DNA of 64,000 bases, taken from Bimastos eiseni. Lineage: Eukaryota; Annelida; Clitellata; Crassiclitellata; Lumbricidae. The notes beneath the pieces were generated by a model. The model was not told where the DNA came from, made no database searches, and worked only from the letters and a program-made list of their open reading frames with translations. Below, piece after piece: positions 24,152 to 34,889 of the stretch. The stretch lies in contig OY365814.1 in NCBI GenBank assembly GCA_959347315.1, positions 3,399,661-3,463,660 on the forward strand, given 5' to 3'. The first letter of the stretch is position 1. Every line of letters begins with the position of its first letter. Made by a program: the position numbers and the translations under genes.

Positions 24152-25199
24152 CTAAACCACAAGAAAAGACTTTAATGCTATTAGTAAATTTATCACAAAT
24201 AAATTAAACGTCTCCAGCAATTATGAAATTAGTAATGTAAGACAACACAGTTATGGGTCATATAATTATGTTGATCCGTCTATTGTCCACGATCCAATCA
24301 CATCGTTCAACTCTTTCCTCTTCCACCCTCACATTGTTCCGCCCTTCCGTCGTTTCGTCATTTAAGTTTGCAGACCGCTCCGTAGCTACTGCTGTTCCGC
24401 CTCTTTTGAGCTAACCCCGTAACCCCTCCAGTATCAAGTCAAATTATCTGATCTGTTCGACGAACTCACCAAAACCTCAACTCTTGTTATCGTCCCACAG
24501 GTCTTGCACTCAAAACTGACTAAATTGCGTCTTCACAAATTTCATCCTGATTCCTCCCTCTTCCCTCCCACCCTCGCTATTTCAACTGTAAACACCACAC
24601 GCACCTTAGCCGTCTCACTCTATCTGGATTTTGGTCATCTGCCAATCGATTTTGCTTAATTAGGCGCCTGCGACTTCGCTTTTGAGTTGGTGATTACGGT
24701 TACGATATTTGTCGGTTTAACAACTAAAAATATAACATCGCGTGTGGACAATTTTTAGAGATATTGAATCGCATTAGGGTTTGGAAAATAAGCAAATAAG
24801 TCATCAACGTTGGCGTTCAATATAAATGGGGCCTATGAGCCTGTGCGAAGTTTCATCCCTATTAAAATATGCAGAGACAAGAAAAGTGTTAAACGAGGAA
24901 ACGCAGGCGTCAGAATTATACAAATTTTCCCCTTTTTCTTATGGTTTAACCCTCACCCATCCAATTATTATATCAAGCGCATTAAAATTGGTCGCTCACA
25001 GAGTTAAGAGTGGCAAGGGTCAGAGGCGGCGCTCTCGTTTGACAGGTAGGGGGACAAAAATGAGATGGGTAGGAAATATAAGGAGAAGTGTGTATAACTT
25101 GTCGTCTTTCTCTAAAAGGTAGGGTGACATGTTCCCTCGACCTCACCCCGGGATAGCCGCCTCTGGTAAAGGTTAATCTTTAATCGTTGGTGTTTCATT
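24152..25199. other. Channel-gene intron, nothing recognised
   Basis: CT-rich sequence at 24300-24640 has an open plus-strand look but no family match. I found no missing channel exon here. Confidence 0.35.
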
Positions 25200-25399
25200 N
25201 NNNNNNNNNNNNNNNNNNNNNNNNNNNNNNNNNNNNNNNNNNNNNNNNNNNNNNNNNNNNNNNNNNNNNNNNNNNNNNNNNNNNNNNNNNNNNNNNNNNN
25301 NNNNNNNNNNNNNNNNNNNNNNNNNNNNNNNNNNNNNNNNNNNNNNNNNNNNNNNNNNNNNNNNNNNNNNNNNNNNNNNNNNNNNNNNNNNNNNNNNNN
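25200..25399. other. Assembly gap of 200 N
   Basis: Exactly 200 ambiguous bases, a typical placeholder length, so the true size is unknown. Missing channel exon(s) or the left end of the neighbouring repeat element may be hidden here. Confidence 0.98.
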
Positions 25400-26346
25400 G
25401 ACAACAGAGCGCCAACAGTAGGCAATTTTATCAATCCCGTTTCTACTTAAAACATGATACTTTTCATCAATCTAGCTTCTATTTAAGAATGATTATTTTC
25501 ATCGATCCAGCATCCATTTAAGCATAAATATATTTCCGTCAATCCAACTTTTAGTTACGCATGAATATTTTCATCATTCCAGCTTCTATTTCAGCAGCAT
25601 TCTTTTCTTCAAGATCCAACTTCTATCTCAACACAAATCGTCTGCATCATTCCCGCTTCCTCTTAAACAGCACACTTTCATTAATCCTGCTTCAAGTTCA
25701 GCTGAATTCTTCTCGTCAATCCAACTTTTTGTTATGCATGAATATTTTCCCGTTTCCATTAAAACCGCATTATTTTCATCATTCAGCTTGTAGTCACGCA
25801 GATTTCTTTTCATAAATCCAGCTTCTAGTTAATAAGATTTCTTTTCATTAATCAACCTTCTAGTTTAAAATAAATAATTGCATCATTCCGCTTCCATTTA
25901 AAAGGAATTTTTCCATTATTCAGCTTCTAGTTAAACAGATTTCTTTTAATTAATCCAGCTTCTAGTTAAGCAGAATTCTTTTCACCAAAACAACTTCCAC
26001 GTGCGCGTCGATCTTCTCATCAACTTAACTTGTGTTTAAACAGACCTCTTATAATCAAACTCGTTTACATTAAATTTTATCTTCAATCAAGCACCCATTT
26101 AATCATTATTATTTTTCCATCCGTTTCGTCTTCTAGTTAAGCAAGTTTCCATTCATGTATACCGCTTCCATAAAGACGACATCTTTTTCATCGAGAAATG
26201 CAGAAATCCGTAGATCAATCCAGCTTCTATGTATACAACAATCTATTCATCATTCCGCTTCCATTAATTAAATCCGCAATTCTATCACCTATCGACCGGA
26301 CATCAATCTTTGGACAATCGAACCTTCGAGCTATAGACACAGAACC
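25400..26346. mobile_element. Degenerate ~40-bp tandem array ending in a GGTTCT-type terminus
   Basis: From about 25440 to 26240 the motif TTTTCATCAATCCAGCTTCT recurs some 18-20 times at roughly 40-base spacing with heavy divergence. The right end reads, on the minus strand, GGTTCTGTGTCTATAGCTCG and then AAGGTTCGATTGTCC, closely matching the terminus of the foldback element at 30313-31028 (GGTTCTCTATCGATAGTCCG, then AAGG). The left end lies in or near the N gap. Confidence 0.7.
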
Positions 26347-26420
26347 CTTTAGTCAGGCGCTCTTTTGTCAGGCGCTCTTTTGTCAGGCGCTCTCTTGTCG
26401 CGGCGCTCTCTTGACTGGTC
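26347..26420 (+). repeat. Short 15-bp tandem repeat
   Basis: GTCAGGCGCTCTTTT is repeated three to five times with drift (AGTCAGGCGCTC, GTCGCGGCGCTC). Confidence 0.8.
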
Positions 26421-26739
26421 ATTTGAAAAGTAGTACAGTTACGTATTTTGACCTATACGTAATTAGGAAGCGGAGAGTGCACAGAAGATTTTTCAGGCTA
26501 CACTGGGAAAGAGTGTGGGGTGACAACCATTGAAGCTATACAGTAGAAAAATGAAGAAAGTATAATTATTAGGCCTACAATTTATGATTATTTTCTTCTC
26601 TTTTGTAAATACTTTTATGTAATAATTAACCTATACACTTTTCTGCATCACTGTCTGTGATTATGTTCTATTTCGTAAGAATTCGGAAGGTCTTAAATAA
26701 GCTGAATATAGCAATAATTAAAATAATAATTATAATATG

Positions 26740-26742
26740 TTA

Positions 26743-26785
<43 letters not shown>

Positions 26786-26872
26786 TAATAAATTATATAT
26801 ATAATTTATTATATATAATTATATATATAATTTATTATATATAATTTATTATACATAATTTATTATATATAT
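26740..26872. repeat. (AT)n microsatellite and AT-palindromes
   Basis: About 17 AT dinucleotides followed by reiterated ATTTATTATATATAATT palindromes. Confidence 0.95.
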
Positions 26873-27234
26873 AAGCCGAACCAGTGCAAGGCGATTAAAA
26901 GTAGTGGAATATTATGATCTTACCTCTACCAGCGCATCGTCCATTTTAACGAGTGTATTCTGGTAAAAAAAACTCATAGGTCCAAATTCTTTGGGGTTAT
27001 AATTCTCAGTCCTTGCTGAAAACCAATGACTCCCATTTCTATAACTGTCGGGAATTTGAGTGATGCGAGATCTCGAAATAGCGGACCTATAACAGTTTTA
27101 AGATTGCTCTATCATGAATATATTCACGAAATCCTGATCAAGCAAAAGATTTATATTACTAGAATGACAGTTAAATGGAAAACAAAGTAATCATAAAACA
27201 AGCTTAGAATTAGAATTTCATACATTTTGAGATA
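26873..27234. other. Channel-gene intron, nothing recognised
   Basis: A minus-strand frame around 26975-27105 is open for about 40 codons, but it does not resemble the channel or any other family. Confidence 0.35.
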
Positions 27235-28954
27235 TAGTAGGGCGGCCTAGCCATGTGAATCATAAGAAAACTGCATTTCGTGAAACAAATCTGTATTTTG
27301 CAAGTGGTCAGAGAAAAGGTAAGAGTGCATTTTAAGATTAGGATGCAATTGATATGACTTCCGGTTTACATTCCAGCCCTTTCAAAGCTTTTCATCATAT
27401 CGATGAACAGAGATTTGGATCTTGGATCAGTTCTCATACGAGAACCAACCCGGCTCTCGCTAGGGAGTGCTCCATTTCACTTCATGGCGAAATGAGAACC
27501 GTAGACAAAGCAGCTTTCATCACGTGCTTAACCAAGTATTAACCACGCAAGCTGGTGAAGTTGGGGTATTGGAACAAGAAGGGGATAATTTGGAGGACCT
27601 GTATATGCTGCAGCTGACTGAAGAATTAGATGACGTTGTCGATCATGACCCGAGTCAGACGGCATCTTCTTTACAGAATGAAGATGATAGAACGTACACA
27701 GCAATAATCTACGATGGACCTGCTCTTGTGCACATTCTGGATCCAAAGTCAAAGAACGCATTCTCAGAGTATTCAAATTCCATTTGGCAAGATCATATCA
27801 TAAGAAACGTAACAAAGCATGGAGCGCATCGCAATGACATTCTATGGGATACGTATACCACGTTAAGCACAAAATCACATACCAGAGACACCAGAGGTTC
27901 AGGATCAAGAAAGCAAGTGCGGCCAAATGGCCAACTTCCAAAGAATTGGAAGAATTTCCCCAGAAATTCGACGAATAAGATGAAACTCTTTGCATTACTG
28001 GCTCAAGATATCGTATCCTCTACTAAATTTGAAGGTATCGAGATTATTTCTACGATTGGTAGCGATGCTATTGCTAACACTGAGAACGACTACAGTACTC
28101 TTCAACCATGCAATCAAGAGGAAGCAGATTATCGACTCTTCGTCCACGTCAGCCATACAATATTAAATGGCCTGGTCAACATCTGCATTCGAATGGTTGA
28201 TACCGATGTTGTGGTGCTGGCCGTTTCGTTCTACTACGACTTGCAGAGGAAAGGTCTTAATACTTGTAGATACATTTCGGGTAAGGATAACACTTCAAGG
28301 CTTTACCTATTCATGAGATTGCTAGGATTCTTGAAGACGAGAAGTCTGTGGCGCTTCGAGTGGTATTCGGCAAACAGCGAACTACATTGTTTATGTGACG
28401 CTCGCAAAGAATTATTCACTTCCTTCAATCGAACCATGATCAACATTCCACCAACAGTTGCAGTACGTATGGAGATTCGCTGAGATCAGGTTATCAAAGT
28501 GGCCATGTCTGGGGCCAGGCCTTGGTATGCCATATGAATCTGCCATCACTTCAAGAATGTAGATAGTTGGTGATTGGAGACAGCTGCTTTCCACGATGGT
28601 CACCACTTCCGGAAGTTTCCAAAGCACTACAAGAATTTATGACCTGCAAGTGCAAGAAAGGCTGCCAAAAGTTGTGCAAATGTCAGAAAAACACAATAAA
28701 TTGCAGTCTAATGTGTTTCTGTAAAGCAGAATGTCAGAGATGAGAACTGAGAACATAATGTACCCTTAACGTAAATAAAAAATGTGTATTTCATGTGTAT
28801 TCATAGGCCAAACATTGTAGAGGGCTGGAATCTAAACCGGAAGTGATATCAATTGCCTAATCTTAAAATGCGCTCCTACATATTCTCTAACAACTTGCCA
28901 TATTGCAGATTTGTTTCACGAAACGCAGTTTTCGTATGCTAAGCCGCACTACTA
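27235..28954. mobile_element. TIR DNA element A, about 1.7 kb
   Basis: The first and last ~130 bases are inverted copies: TAGTAGGGCGGCCTAGCCAT and AAACTGCATTTCGTGAAACA on the left, with their reverse complements at 28954 and 28930 on the right, through to TTCCGGTTTACATTCCAGCC and its partner near 28820. There are a few substitutions and one 10-base indel. The flanks may be a TA dinucleotide duplication, but this is not decisive. The interior is a single decayed gene (27354-28742) for a nuclease-like protein. The element lies in an intron of the channel gene. Confidence 0.9.
27354..28742 (+). pseudogene. PIN/XPG-nuclease-like protein of TIR element A
   Basis: The main open frame (27467-28483) reads LWDTYTTLSTKSHTRDTRGS, then NSTNKMKLFALLAQDI, then EEADYRLFVHVSH and VDTDVVVLAVSFYYDL. 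The Asp in WDTY, the E-A-D triplet and the D-T-D triplet are laid out like the acidic metal-binding residues of PIN/FEN1/XPG nucleases. The next element of that fold (a helix-turn-helix with GCDT in relatives) is destroyed by frameshifts after 28330. Past 28483 the gene continues in other frames and ends in a cysteine-rich tail (MTCKCKKGCQKLCKCQKN, stop near 28742). The same layout is seen in the ORF at 34890-36571. Function is inferred from residue layout only. Confidence 0.75.
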
Positions 28955-29014
28955 ATGCACATCTGTGGCTGCTTATTGTTGTCGTTCTTGTTTCCATCAT
29001 TCCTATCACAGCGA

Positions 29015-29125
29015 TTATTATTAATTTTATTATTAATTTTATTATTAATTTTATTATTAATTTTATTATTAATTTTATTATTAATTTTATTATTAATTTT
29101 ATTATTAATTTTATTATTATTATAA
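29015..29125 (+). repeat. 12-bp tandem repeat (ATTATTAATTTT)n
   Basis: About eight perfect 12-base units, then (ATT)n. ORFs through it are artefacts. Confidence 0.97.
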
Positions 29126-29135
29126 ACTATTGCTA

Positions 29136-29216
29136 TTATTATGATCATCATCATCATCGTCGTCGTCGTCGTCATCGTCGTCATCATCATCATTGTTATC
29201 ATCATCATCATTAGTT
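29136..29216. repeat. (CAT)n/(CGT)n microsatellite
   Basis: Mixed CAT, CGT and GTC trinucleotides; the long open frames are of low complexity. Confidence 0.95.
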
Positions 29217-29244
29217 CATTGTTATTATACGTAAGAGTCAATTT

Positions 29245-29360
29245 AATCAGTTTCTAGTCTCTTCTTCTTCAGCCTCAACACACGCACCAAACGCTGTTGC
29301 CATTCAGCAATTGCTCCTTCGATTACGACTTGATGAAATTCGTCCAAATTAGGCATATAT
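29245..29360 (-). pseudogene. Possible C-terminal relic of a mariner/IS630-type transposase
   Basis: Reads PNLDEFHQVVIEGAIAEWQQ and then RLVRVEAEEE. This resembles the C-terminal helices of mariner/IS630-like transposases (…EAIxEWxxRLxxC…). It is a short fragment and the assignment is tentative. Confidence 0.3.
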
Positions 29361-29408
29361 TCATTAATTCAATCATTCTTAGCGTTTAAATAGCGCCTTT
29401 CAAGAAAC

Positions 29409-29728
29409 CTACTCGGGAGCGCTCCCAGCTCGGCCAACACTAAAGAATAAGGGACTTGAGTGACTTTTAAAACGTGACGGTTGGGCCATAAGCAATGAAA
29501 GGAGCTCAAATGGGAGATCATTCCATATAGAAGGGCCCACAACCGAGATAGCTCGGCGCTGCCTAATTGCCAAGCGAGCGCGTGGAACTAGAAGCTCACC
29601 CCTTGTCGCAGAGTAAAGCACCCGACGCGCTGTAACGTCAGACAATGTGTAGCAGAGATCACGCAAGCAAGATGGAGCACACCCAAGAATGCAACACAAT
29701 ACAAGAGCAGCAATGCGGTATATATGAG
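29409..29728 (-). pseudogene. LINE C-terminal fragment
   Basis: GCAPSCLRDLCYTLSDVTAR, then GELLVPRARLAIRQRRA and VVGPSIWNDLPFEL are the usual C-terminal motifs of CR1/L2/Jockey-like LINE ORF2 (…RxA…GPxxWNxLP). It probably belongs with the RT pieces at 30173-32002 on the same strand, with the intervening RT section missing. Confidence 0.85.
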
Positions 29729-29730
29729 AT

Positions 29731-30172
29731 CCCCGGTCGATTCATTCCCAATAATTAATATTTTGTCGCTTTACTACTTCGTGGCAGTTTAATTTTTCAC
29801 CAGTCTCGTTTCAACTTAAGCATATTTTTCTCATCAATCCAGTTTCTATTTAAGTATGGTTCTTTTCATCAGTCCTGTTTGATTTTTCTCATCAATCGAG
29901 CATCCAGTTAGACATGATTCTTTTCATCATTCCTGCTTCATTGTAGGCCTTGGCAAATTTCTCTAATTAATCTAGCTTCTTTTTAAGGGTAATTCTTTTC
30001 ATCAAACCCGCTTTCATTTAGGTAGATTTTTCTCATCAATCCATCTGCTACTTAGGGATGATTCTTTTGATCACTCCTGCTTTCACGTAGGAAGAGAGAA
30101 TTACTACGAAGTAGTGAAGCGATAAAATATTAATTGCTGGTGATGAATCGACCGAGGATGAAATGTCCGTAT
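29731..30172. mobile_element. Short TIR element (~440 bp) with internal ~45-bp repeats
   Basis: CGGTCGATTCATTCCCAATA at 29733 and its inverse ending at 30170 begin imperfect inverted repeats of about 55 bp that extend through AATTAATATTTT and TTACTACTTCGT. The interior repeats TTTTTCTCATCAATCCAGTT about seven times, the same array type as 25440-26240. It lies between two parts of a LINE. No target duplication was confirmed. Confidence 0.8.
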
Positions 30173-30304
30173 ACAATAACAAAGGCCCTAAGACAGAACC
30201 TTGAGGAACCCCGAAAGTGGCAAGAACCCAAAGAGACCTAGGCGAGCCAAGGGCCTCACAGTTTGTGCGATCCAATAAGAAATATCTAAGCCATTCAAAT
30301 GGCT
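30173..30304 (-). pseudogene. LINE RT fragment (VPQGSVLGPLL box)
   Basis: Reads FEWLRYFLLDRT and then FGVPQGSVLGPLL, RT motif B of a CR1/Jockey-like LINE. It joins the segment at 31037 once the element at 30313-31028 and one GGTCTATC copy are removed. Confidence 0.9.
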
Positions 30305-30312
30305 GGTCTATC

Positions 30313-31028
30313 GGGGTCCGTTCGATAGTCCGAAGGTTCGATAGTCCGAAGGTTCGATAGTTCGAAGGTTCGATAGTCCGTAATGTTCGACAATCCGAAG
30401 AAGATTTCCTAGTCCGAAGGTTCGATGGTCCGAAGATTCTATACTCGGACATCGATCGGACATTCATTCCTTCAGTTGGTACTGTACGAGAATTTGTATA
30501 TTTTTGGCGCCTCTATAAGCACTAGGCCCTATATTTAGATGAAAATGAAACTTGTTGAAAGAGAAGTTGGAGTAACGAATGATAATTTTCTTACTTTGAG
30601 TGATGAATATAACTTGGATTGATGATAGGAATCATGCCAAAATTGAAGCTGAATCGATGTAAATACCGCTCTTAAGTACAAGCTGGATTGATGAGAGTAT
30701 GGAAGTGGAATCGATGATCAGAAAGGAAGCTAGACAGATGAAAGAGGTCATATTCTTAAGTAGTAGCTAGATTGATTAAATGAATTATGCTATTTTGGTA
30801 TGCGGTTTTTCTTGAGTACTTTGTTTGTGGTAATGTTCATAATAATAAAATACGCTATTTATTATTTTTAAATTTCACAAGACTAAAATACGCTAAAATG
30901 CACATTTACCCGGTTTAGTTGGAAGTGGTAATGATGAGAAAATTTTAATTAGCACATTCGGACTATCGAACCCCCGGACTAAAGTATTTTTTCAGATTAT
31001 TAAACCTTCGGACTATCGATAGAGAACC
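30313..31028. mobile_element. Foldback MITE with 8-bp target-site duplication
   Basis: The element is bounded by GGTCTATC at 30305-30312 and again at 31029-31036. Its left end (GGGGTCCGTTCGATAGTCCG) and right end (minus strand, GGTTCTCTATCGATAGTCCG) are imperfect inverted repeats. The unit TTCGATAGTCCGAAGG is tandemly repeated about five times just inside the left end and recurs near the right end. The interior holds CAATCYAGCTTSTACTTAAG-like units in inverse orientation. It interrupts the RT frame of a LINE exactly between DRP and FEWLRYF, so it is a real and relatively recent insertion. It encodes no protein. Confidence 0.92.
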
Positions 31029-31036
31029 GGTCTATC

Positions 31037-32002
31037 AGCAAAGGAGGTGGAGAGTCGTTGTAAAAGATTGGAGTGATCCACATAATCAAAGGCAGAGCTT
31101 ACGTAAAAGAGTTATCTGACCACAGTCACTAGCCCAATAGAGGTCCGACAATAGAAACAAGTAAGTCTCCGTGGAGTGATTCGTACAGAAACTCGATTGT
31201 TGCGACGAAATCAGTTCAAGCGTATCAAGGTAACTTATCAATTGATTAGCAACAATGCGTTCAAGTATTTTAGATATAAAAAAGAAACATTCGCGTTGGG
31301 GCGATAGTCTCCTGGATCGTTTTGGTCTAGACCATCATGTTTAAAAATCGGCAGAAAAACAGCGTTTTTGCGAAACGGGTTCACGGATCGAAGAATTGCA
31401 CAGAACTGTGAGGAAGAGAAGGAGGGCGTCCACATTATTGCTAGACGAGACACGTTGGTGCAGGATCTAACTCGCATGTCTTCGGATCAGACGAGAGGGT
31501 GCGTCGACGCAGTTCCACACTCTAAATCTCCTGGAGTGCAGAAAGCTGACTCTGTGGTGGTGAATACAGGCGGAACAAAGTCAGAGGTGGCACTTCGATG
31601 AGATCTTGGTAAAGAATCGTTCCATGAATACCTATGCAGAGGACGGCGCAGAAGACTCCAACTGTCGATCACCCTTCCGGCGCCCAAGGAGGCCGTTGTA
31701 ATTGGTCCAGGGTCTCCTCGGTTCCTTCGACTGGCGAGAGATGATGAGTGCATCTTTCTGACGGACCTGATCCACGAGGCCCGATCAGCCAGAGAGCGCG
31801 TCCTTCTGCGGTCATTCTGGATCGCCCAAGACGTCGTGCTTGTCATCGGTGAGCATTTTGCATCGAACCAAAGAGAAGACGCGCAGTGGTGCGACTGGAC
31901 GATGCGCACTGGAAGGAAGGTGTCCATGAGACTAGACAACGCGGTGTAATAGGAGCTGAACACGGCTCTGTAGATGGTTGAGCGAATGCTGAAGATGCCC
32001 AA
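31037..32002 (-). pseudogene. LINE linker/RT N-terminal fragments
   Basis: From 32002 downward the frames give LDTFLPVRIVQSHHCASS-like linker sequence (read as MDTFLPVRIVQSHHCASSLW), then NAVFLPIFKHDGLDQNDPGD (RT finger region), then FDYVDHSNLLQRLSTSFADR (RT motif A). Frameshifts separate them. This is the 5' side of the LINE interrupted at 30313-31028. Confidence 0.88.
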
Positions 32003-32101
32003 TGTTCTGGACTCCTAGCTCTCTTTTAATCGCCTCTCCCTCAACCTTAGCAAAACTCAGTTCATCTGAATGAAAGAAGAGATGTGACCAAATTTTGGAA
32101 T

Positions 32102-32420
32102 TTAAACTATTAGTCGGGCAGCCATCTTGAAGATGAACTGGAGCTTAGAAAAGTTGTGAGAGGAGAGTTCAATGAAAGCAATGTTGCCAAAGTCTACCCT
32201 GGAGCATATCAGCGCGTAATGAGAGAAACTGTCCAACAGAGCGGATCTGGTGCAGGTAATAGACGCACGGGCGGGAAAGGGCATTGATGCAACTGGTACG
32301 AAAGGTAAGGGTCTAGAAAGAGTCCCAGATCTCTAACAGAAAGGGAATAGGAGATGTTGGGGAAAGCCTGACGTAGGGTCTCAAAGTCAATTTTGCCTAG
32401 CAGGAATCAACCTCTTCTTT
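32102..32420 (-). pseudogene. Second LINE fragment (RT thumb region)
   Basis: HYALICSRVDFGNIAFIE, then FSKLQFIFKMAARLI is the LxxSRLDYxNxLL…LQxxQNxAARL block of CR1/L2-like LINEs, on the minus strand, separate from the element that begins at 32002. Confidence 0.75.
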
Positions 32421-32961
32421 AATCTGTGAATACATAAACTAACTCCCAGCACCTAAACGCATTTGTTTCAAAACCATTGCACTGGTGCGTAATTGTCTAT
32501 TTGGGCACCCAGCCTATTTTCTGGCCCTCTGCACTAGGGTTTTCTCTATTCACACCGGGTTGCTCTTTGTTCCTCTGCCCGCCGACTGCTTATGGTTTCC
32601 CTCGTGCGCTTTGCTACGGCCCAATCAACGAACTTCGACTTCGTGGGTCAGACTATCTGGAAGACTATCTGGAAGACTATCTGGAAAACATCCTTCCCTT
32701 TTCTCTCCAGGATTAGTTGCTCTCTCTTCCTCTGCTGCCTTCCGGAGTTGCATGAAAAATTTCGTGTTCTCCGTTTAGCTATGTGTTGAGTGGCGAGCGC
32801 CACTGATATCGAGTGGAGCAATATAAGTGTTCCATTACGTTGCATTACAATCCAATTTCTGTTTAGGCAGACGCTATTATTGTTCATACAAGCAACAGTT
32901 ATATACTTATTCATGTGGTTTTATAATTTAAATGAAAATCAAATTAAAGTGAATTATTTAC
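32421..32961. other. Channel-gene intron with a small 12-bp repeat
   Basis: GACTATCTGGAA is repeated three times at 32649-32686, creating repetitive ORFs that are not genes. Nothing else is recognised. Confidence 0.45.
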
Positions 32962-33460
32962 CAAATGACAAGACGGCTTTTTTGCTGATCATGTTCTCCG
33001 AGCAGATGGTTACTGTAGGAAAGCGTAGAGATCGGTTGTAAGCCACTTTGTAGCTGACATTGGTTGGATATTTCAAATAATACGATATGTGGTCGTAAAT
33101 CTGGAAGGTCATGAAACCTGTTCCGAAGAGCAGAAGCATCGTCCAAATAACTTTCCGGATAATCGAACCAATTTTGTGGCTTGATGGTTTGATCAAATAG
33201 GACAAGCCCACAGCGGATGCTTCTTCGGCAAAGATCTTCATATGCCGCATCATCACCGTTATCATCATATCACAGGGACTGGTTTCTTTGTTATCTTGTA
33301 CCTTATCCGACTTCACAACAAGTTCTCCATTTGAATAGGTCTCGCATTCGTAAGCGTCTGGTTGTTCTTCAATATCTTTCAGTATTGCATCATCTACATA
33401 CTTTTGTGCTGCTAAGATCTCTCCTTCCCGCCTGTATTCGAGTGTGAATGGATGACTCAT
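32962..33460 (-). CDS. Degenerin/ENaC/ASIC-type channel, first coding exon (N-terminus and TM1)
   Basis: I chose ATG 33460 (MSHPFTLEYRREGE…); an upstream in-frame GTG at 33475 is not a plausible animal start. The exon encodes an ~80-residue cytoplasmic N-terminus, the pre-TM1 block FAEEASAVGLSYL, TM1 (about residues 101-121: VIWTMLLLFGTGFMTFQIYD) and the post-TM1 signature RFPTVTICSEN. It ends at TTTG|GTAAAT in phase 1. In relatives the pre-TM1 motif is His-Gly, needed for gating; here the His is Val (S-A-V-G). One N-glycosylation site (NVS) and a second (NRS) follow TM1. The next recognised exon is 24039-24151 in matching phase. Confidence 0.92.
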
Positions 33461-34107
33461 CTTTGTATTTTCCACGGATTTGGTGAAGACTTTCAGCTTA
33501 CAGTCTAATCATTTATATAAGAAGCGCGACTCTTTGACCTGAAAGTAATATCTATGCGCTGCATGTCAGAATGCACGTCAATGAAATAGTGAGAGCTCAG
33601 CAGTTCCTATTATAGTTAATTGCGGCGCTAGGTCATCATACGGAAGACTCGAGCTGTAAAATTTCCGGTTTTTGTTATGCTGAGCGGCGACGCGGAAAGC
33701 TACAATGAATAGGTCTATAAATCACCTAAACTGTTCTGCCTTTAAATTAATTTAGAAATGACAATAAAAACTATTTTAAATTAAGATATGCGTAACGAAC
33801 AATATTATAATCTGAATTGATGTCGGCCAATAAATTAGTAACTAAATGTATAATTGTGCCGAGAAACCTGGGCCTAAAGAGCAGATCCGAAACCCTTTAC
33901 CTGAAAGACAGCGAATTGAAATAGTTTTTGGCATAACGGTTCTTGCTAATAAATACTGATTTTCTTGTTTTTTTATCTATATAGATATATAGTCGGGTCA
34001 ATCTAAGGCAAAAAACACGTAACCCTAAAAAATGCGAACAAAAGGTTTCTCAACGGATTACCATTTTTCATGCTCATTAAGATAGTAAAAATTCGCTCAA
34101 ATCTGAC
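33461..34107. other. Upstream region of the channel gene, no promoter element identifiable
   Basis: This is the expected 5' UTR and promoter side of the minus-strand channel. No TATA box or initiator can be assigned with confidence. Otherwise AT-rich and unrecognised. Confidence 0.35.
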
Positions 34108-34889
34108 CATCAGAAAAGAGTAATTTTCAAGATGGCGTTCAACATGGCCGCAGATAGCTATAATTGTCAATATCTAAAGAACCCAGCAACATAGAAATGT
34201 GTATTTGGTGTCAAAACGTAGGTTTCATTGCATTCTCATTATCAAATGACCTACTAGGACCATGAGGTAAGAATCACTTTCAAAATGGCATCCAACATGG
34301 CCGCCTAAAGCTAAAATTATCAATATCTACAGAACCATTAAACATAGAAAGGTGTGCTTAGTGTCGAACTATTGCCAGTGTTATATGCTAATTAACAAAG
34401 TAGGAGTCGACTCTAATTGGACAATGATAAAAGAGTCACTTTCAAAATGGCGTCCAACATGGCCGCCGAATGAAAAAAAATCAATATCTACAGAATCATT
34501 CAACCCAGAAGGGTGTGTTTAGTGTCGAACTGAGAGCCGTATTTTATGCTAATTAACAAAGCAGTAGTCTACTTTAAGAGGGCCGTGATAAAAGAGTTAC
34601 TTTCAGAATGGCATCCAACATGTCCGCCGTAAGCAAAAATTAAATTATTCGCTTACTTACTATTCTAAGTATATTGAAAGTTGCTTGGTCACTAGTAATT
34701 ATTGAAGACTTCCTGGATGATGCATCTTCGGGCTGTTCCTGACTGTATTCACATAATTACTTGTTGCAGCCAGGCATTACAGCTACTTGAAATCCACGTA
34801 CTCCCATGTTCAACAGATGGGTCAGCTTGAATCAATCACCCGGACGTTTTCAGAAAATTTAGAAATAGTTTTAATGTTATTCGTCATGG

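Noticed and set aside
25173..25450. ORFs across the N run
   Set aside because: Ambiguous bases cannot support a reading frame.
26975..27105. Missing channel exon candidate on the minus strand
   Set aside because: Open for about 40 codons, but lacks the cysteines and GNC/TFN-type motifs expected of the missing region.
28903..29241. Long opposed ORFs rich in Ile/Asn and Met/His
   Set aside because: They arise from the 12-bp and trinucleotide repeats and have no biased coding content.
29731..30172. Target-site duplication around the short TIR element
   Set aside because: The flanks (GAGATCC and AGGATGA) share only short matches; not convincing.
32477..32914. Overlapping ORFs with DYLEDYLED or KTIWKTIWKT repeats
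   Set aside because: Caused by a 12-bp triplicate; no conserved domain.
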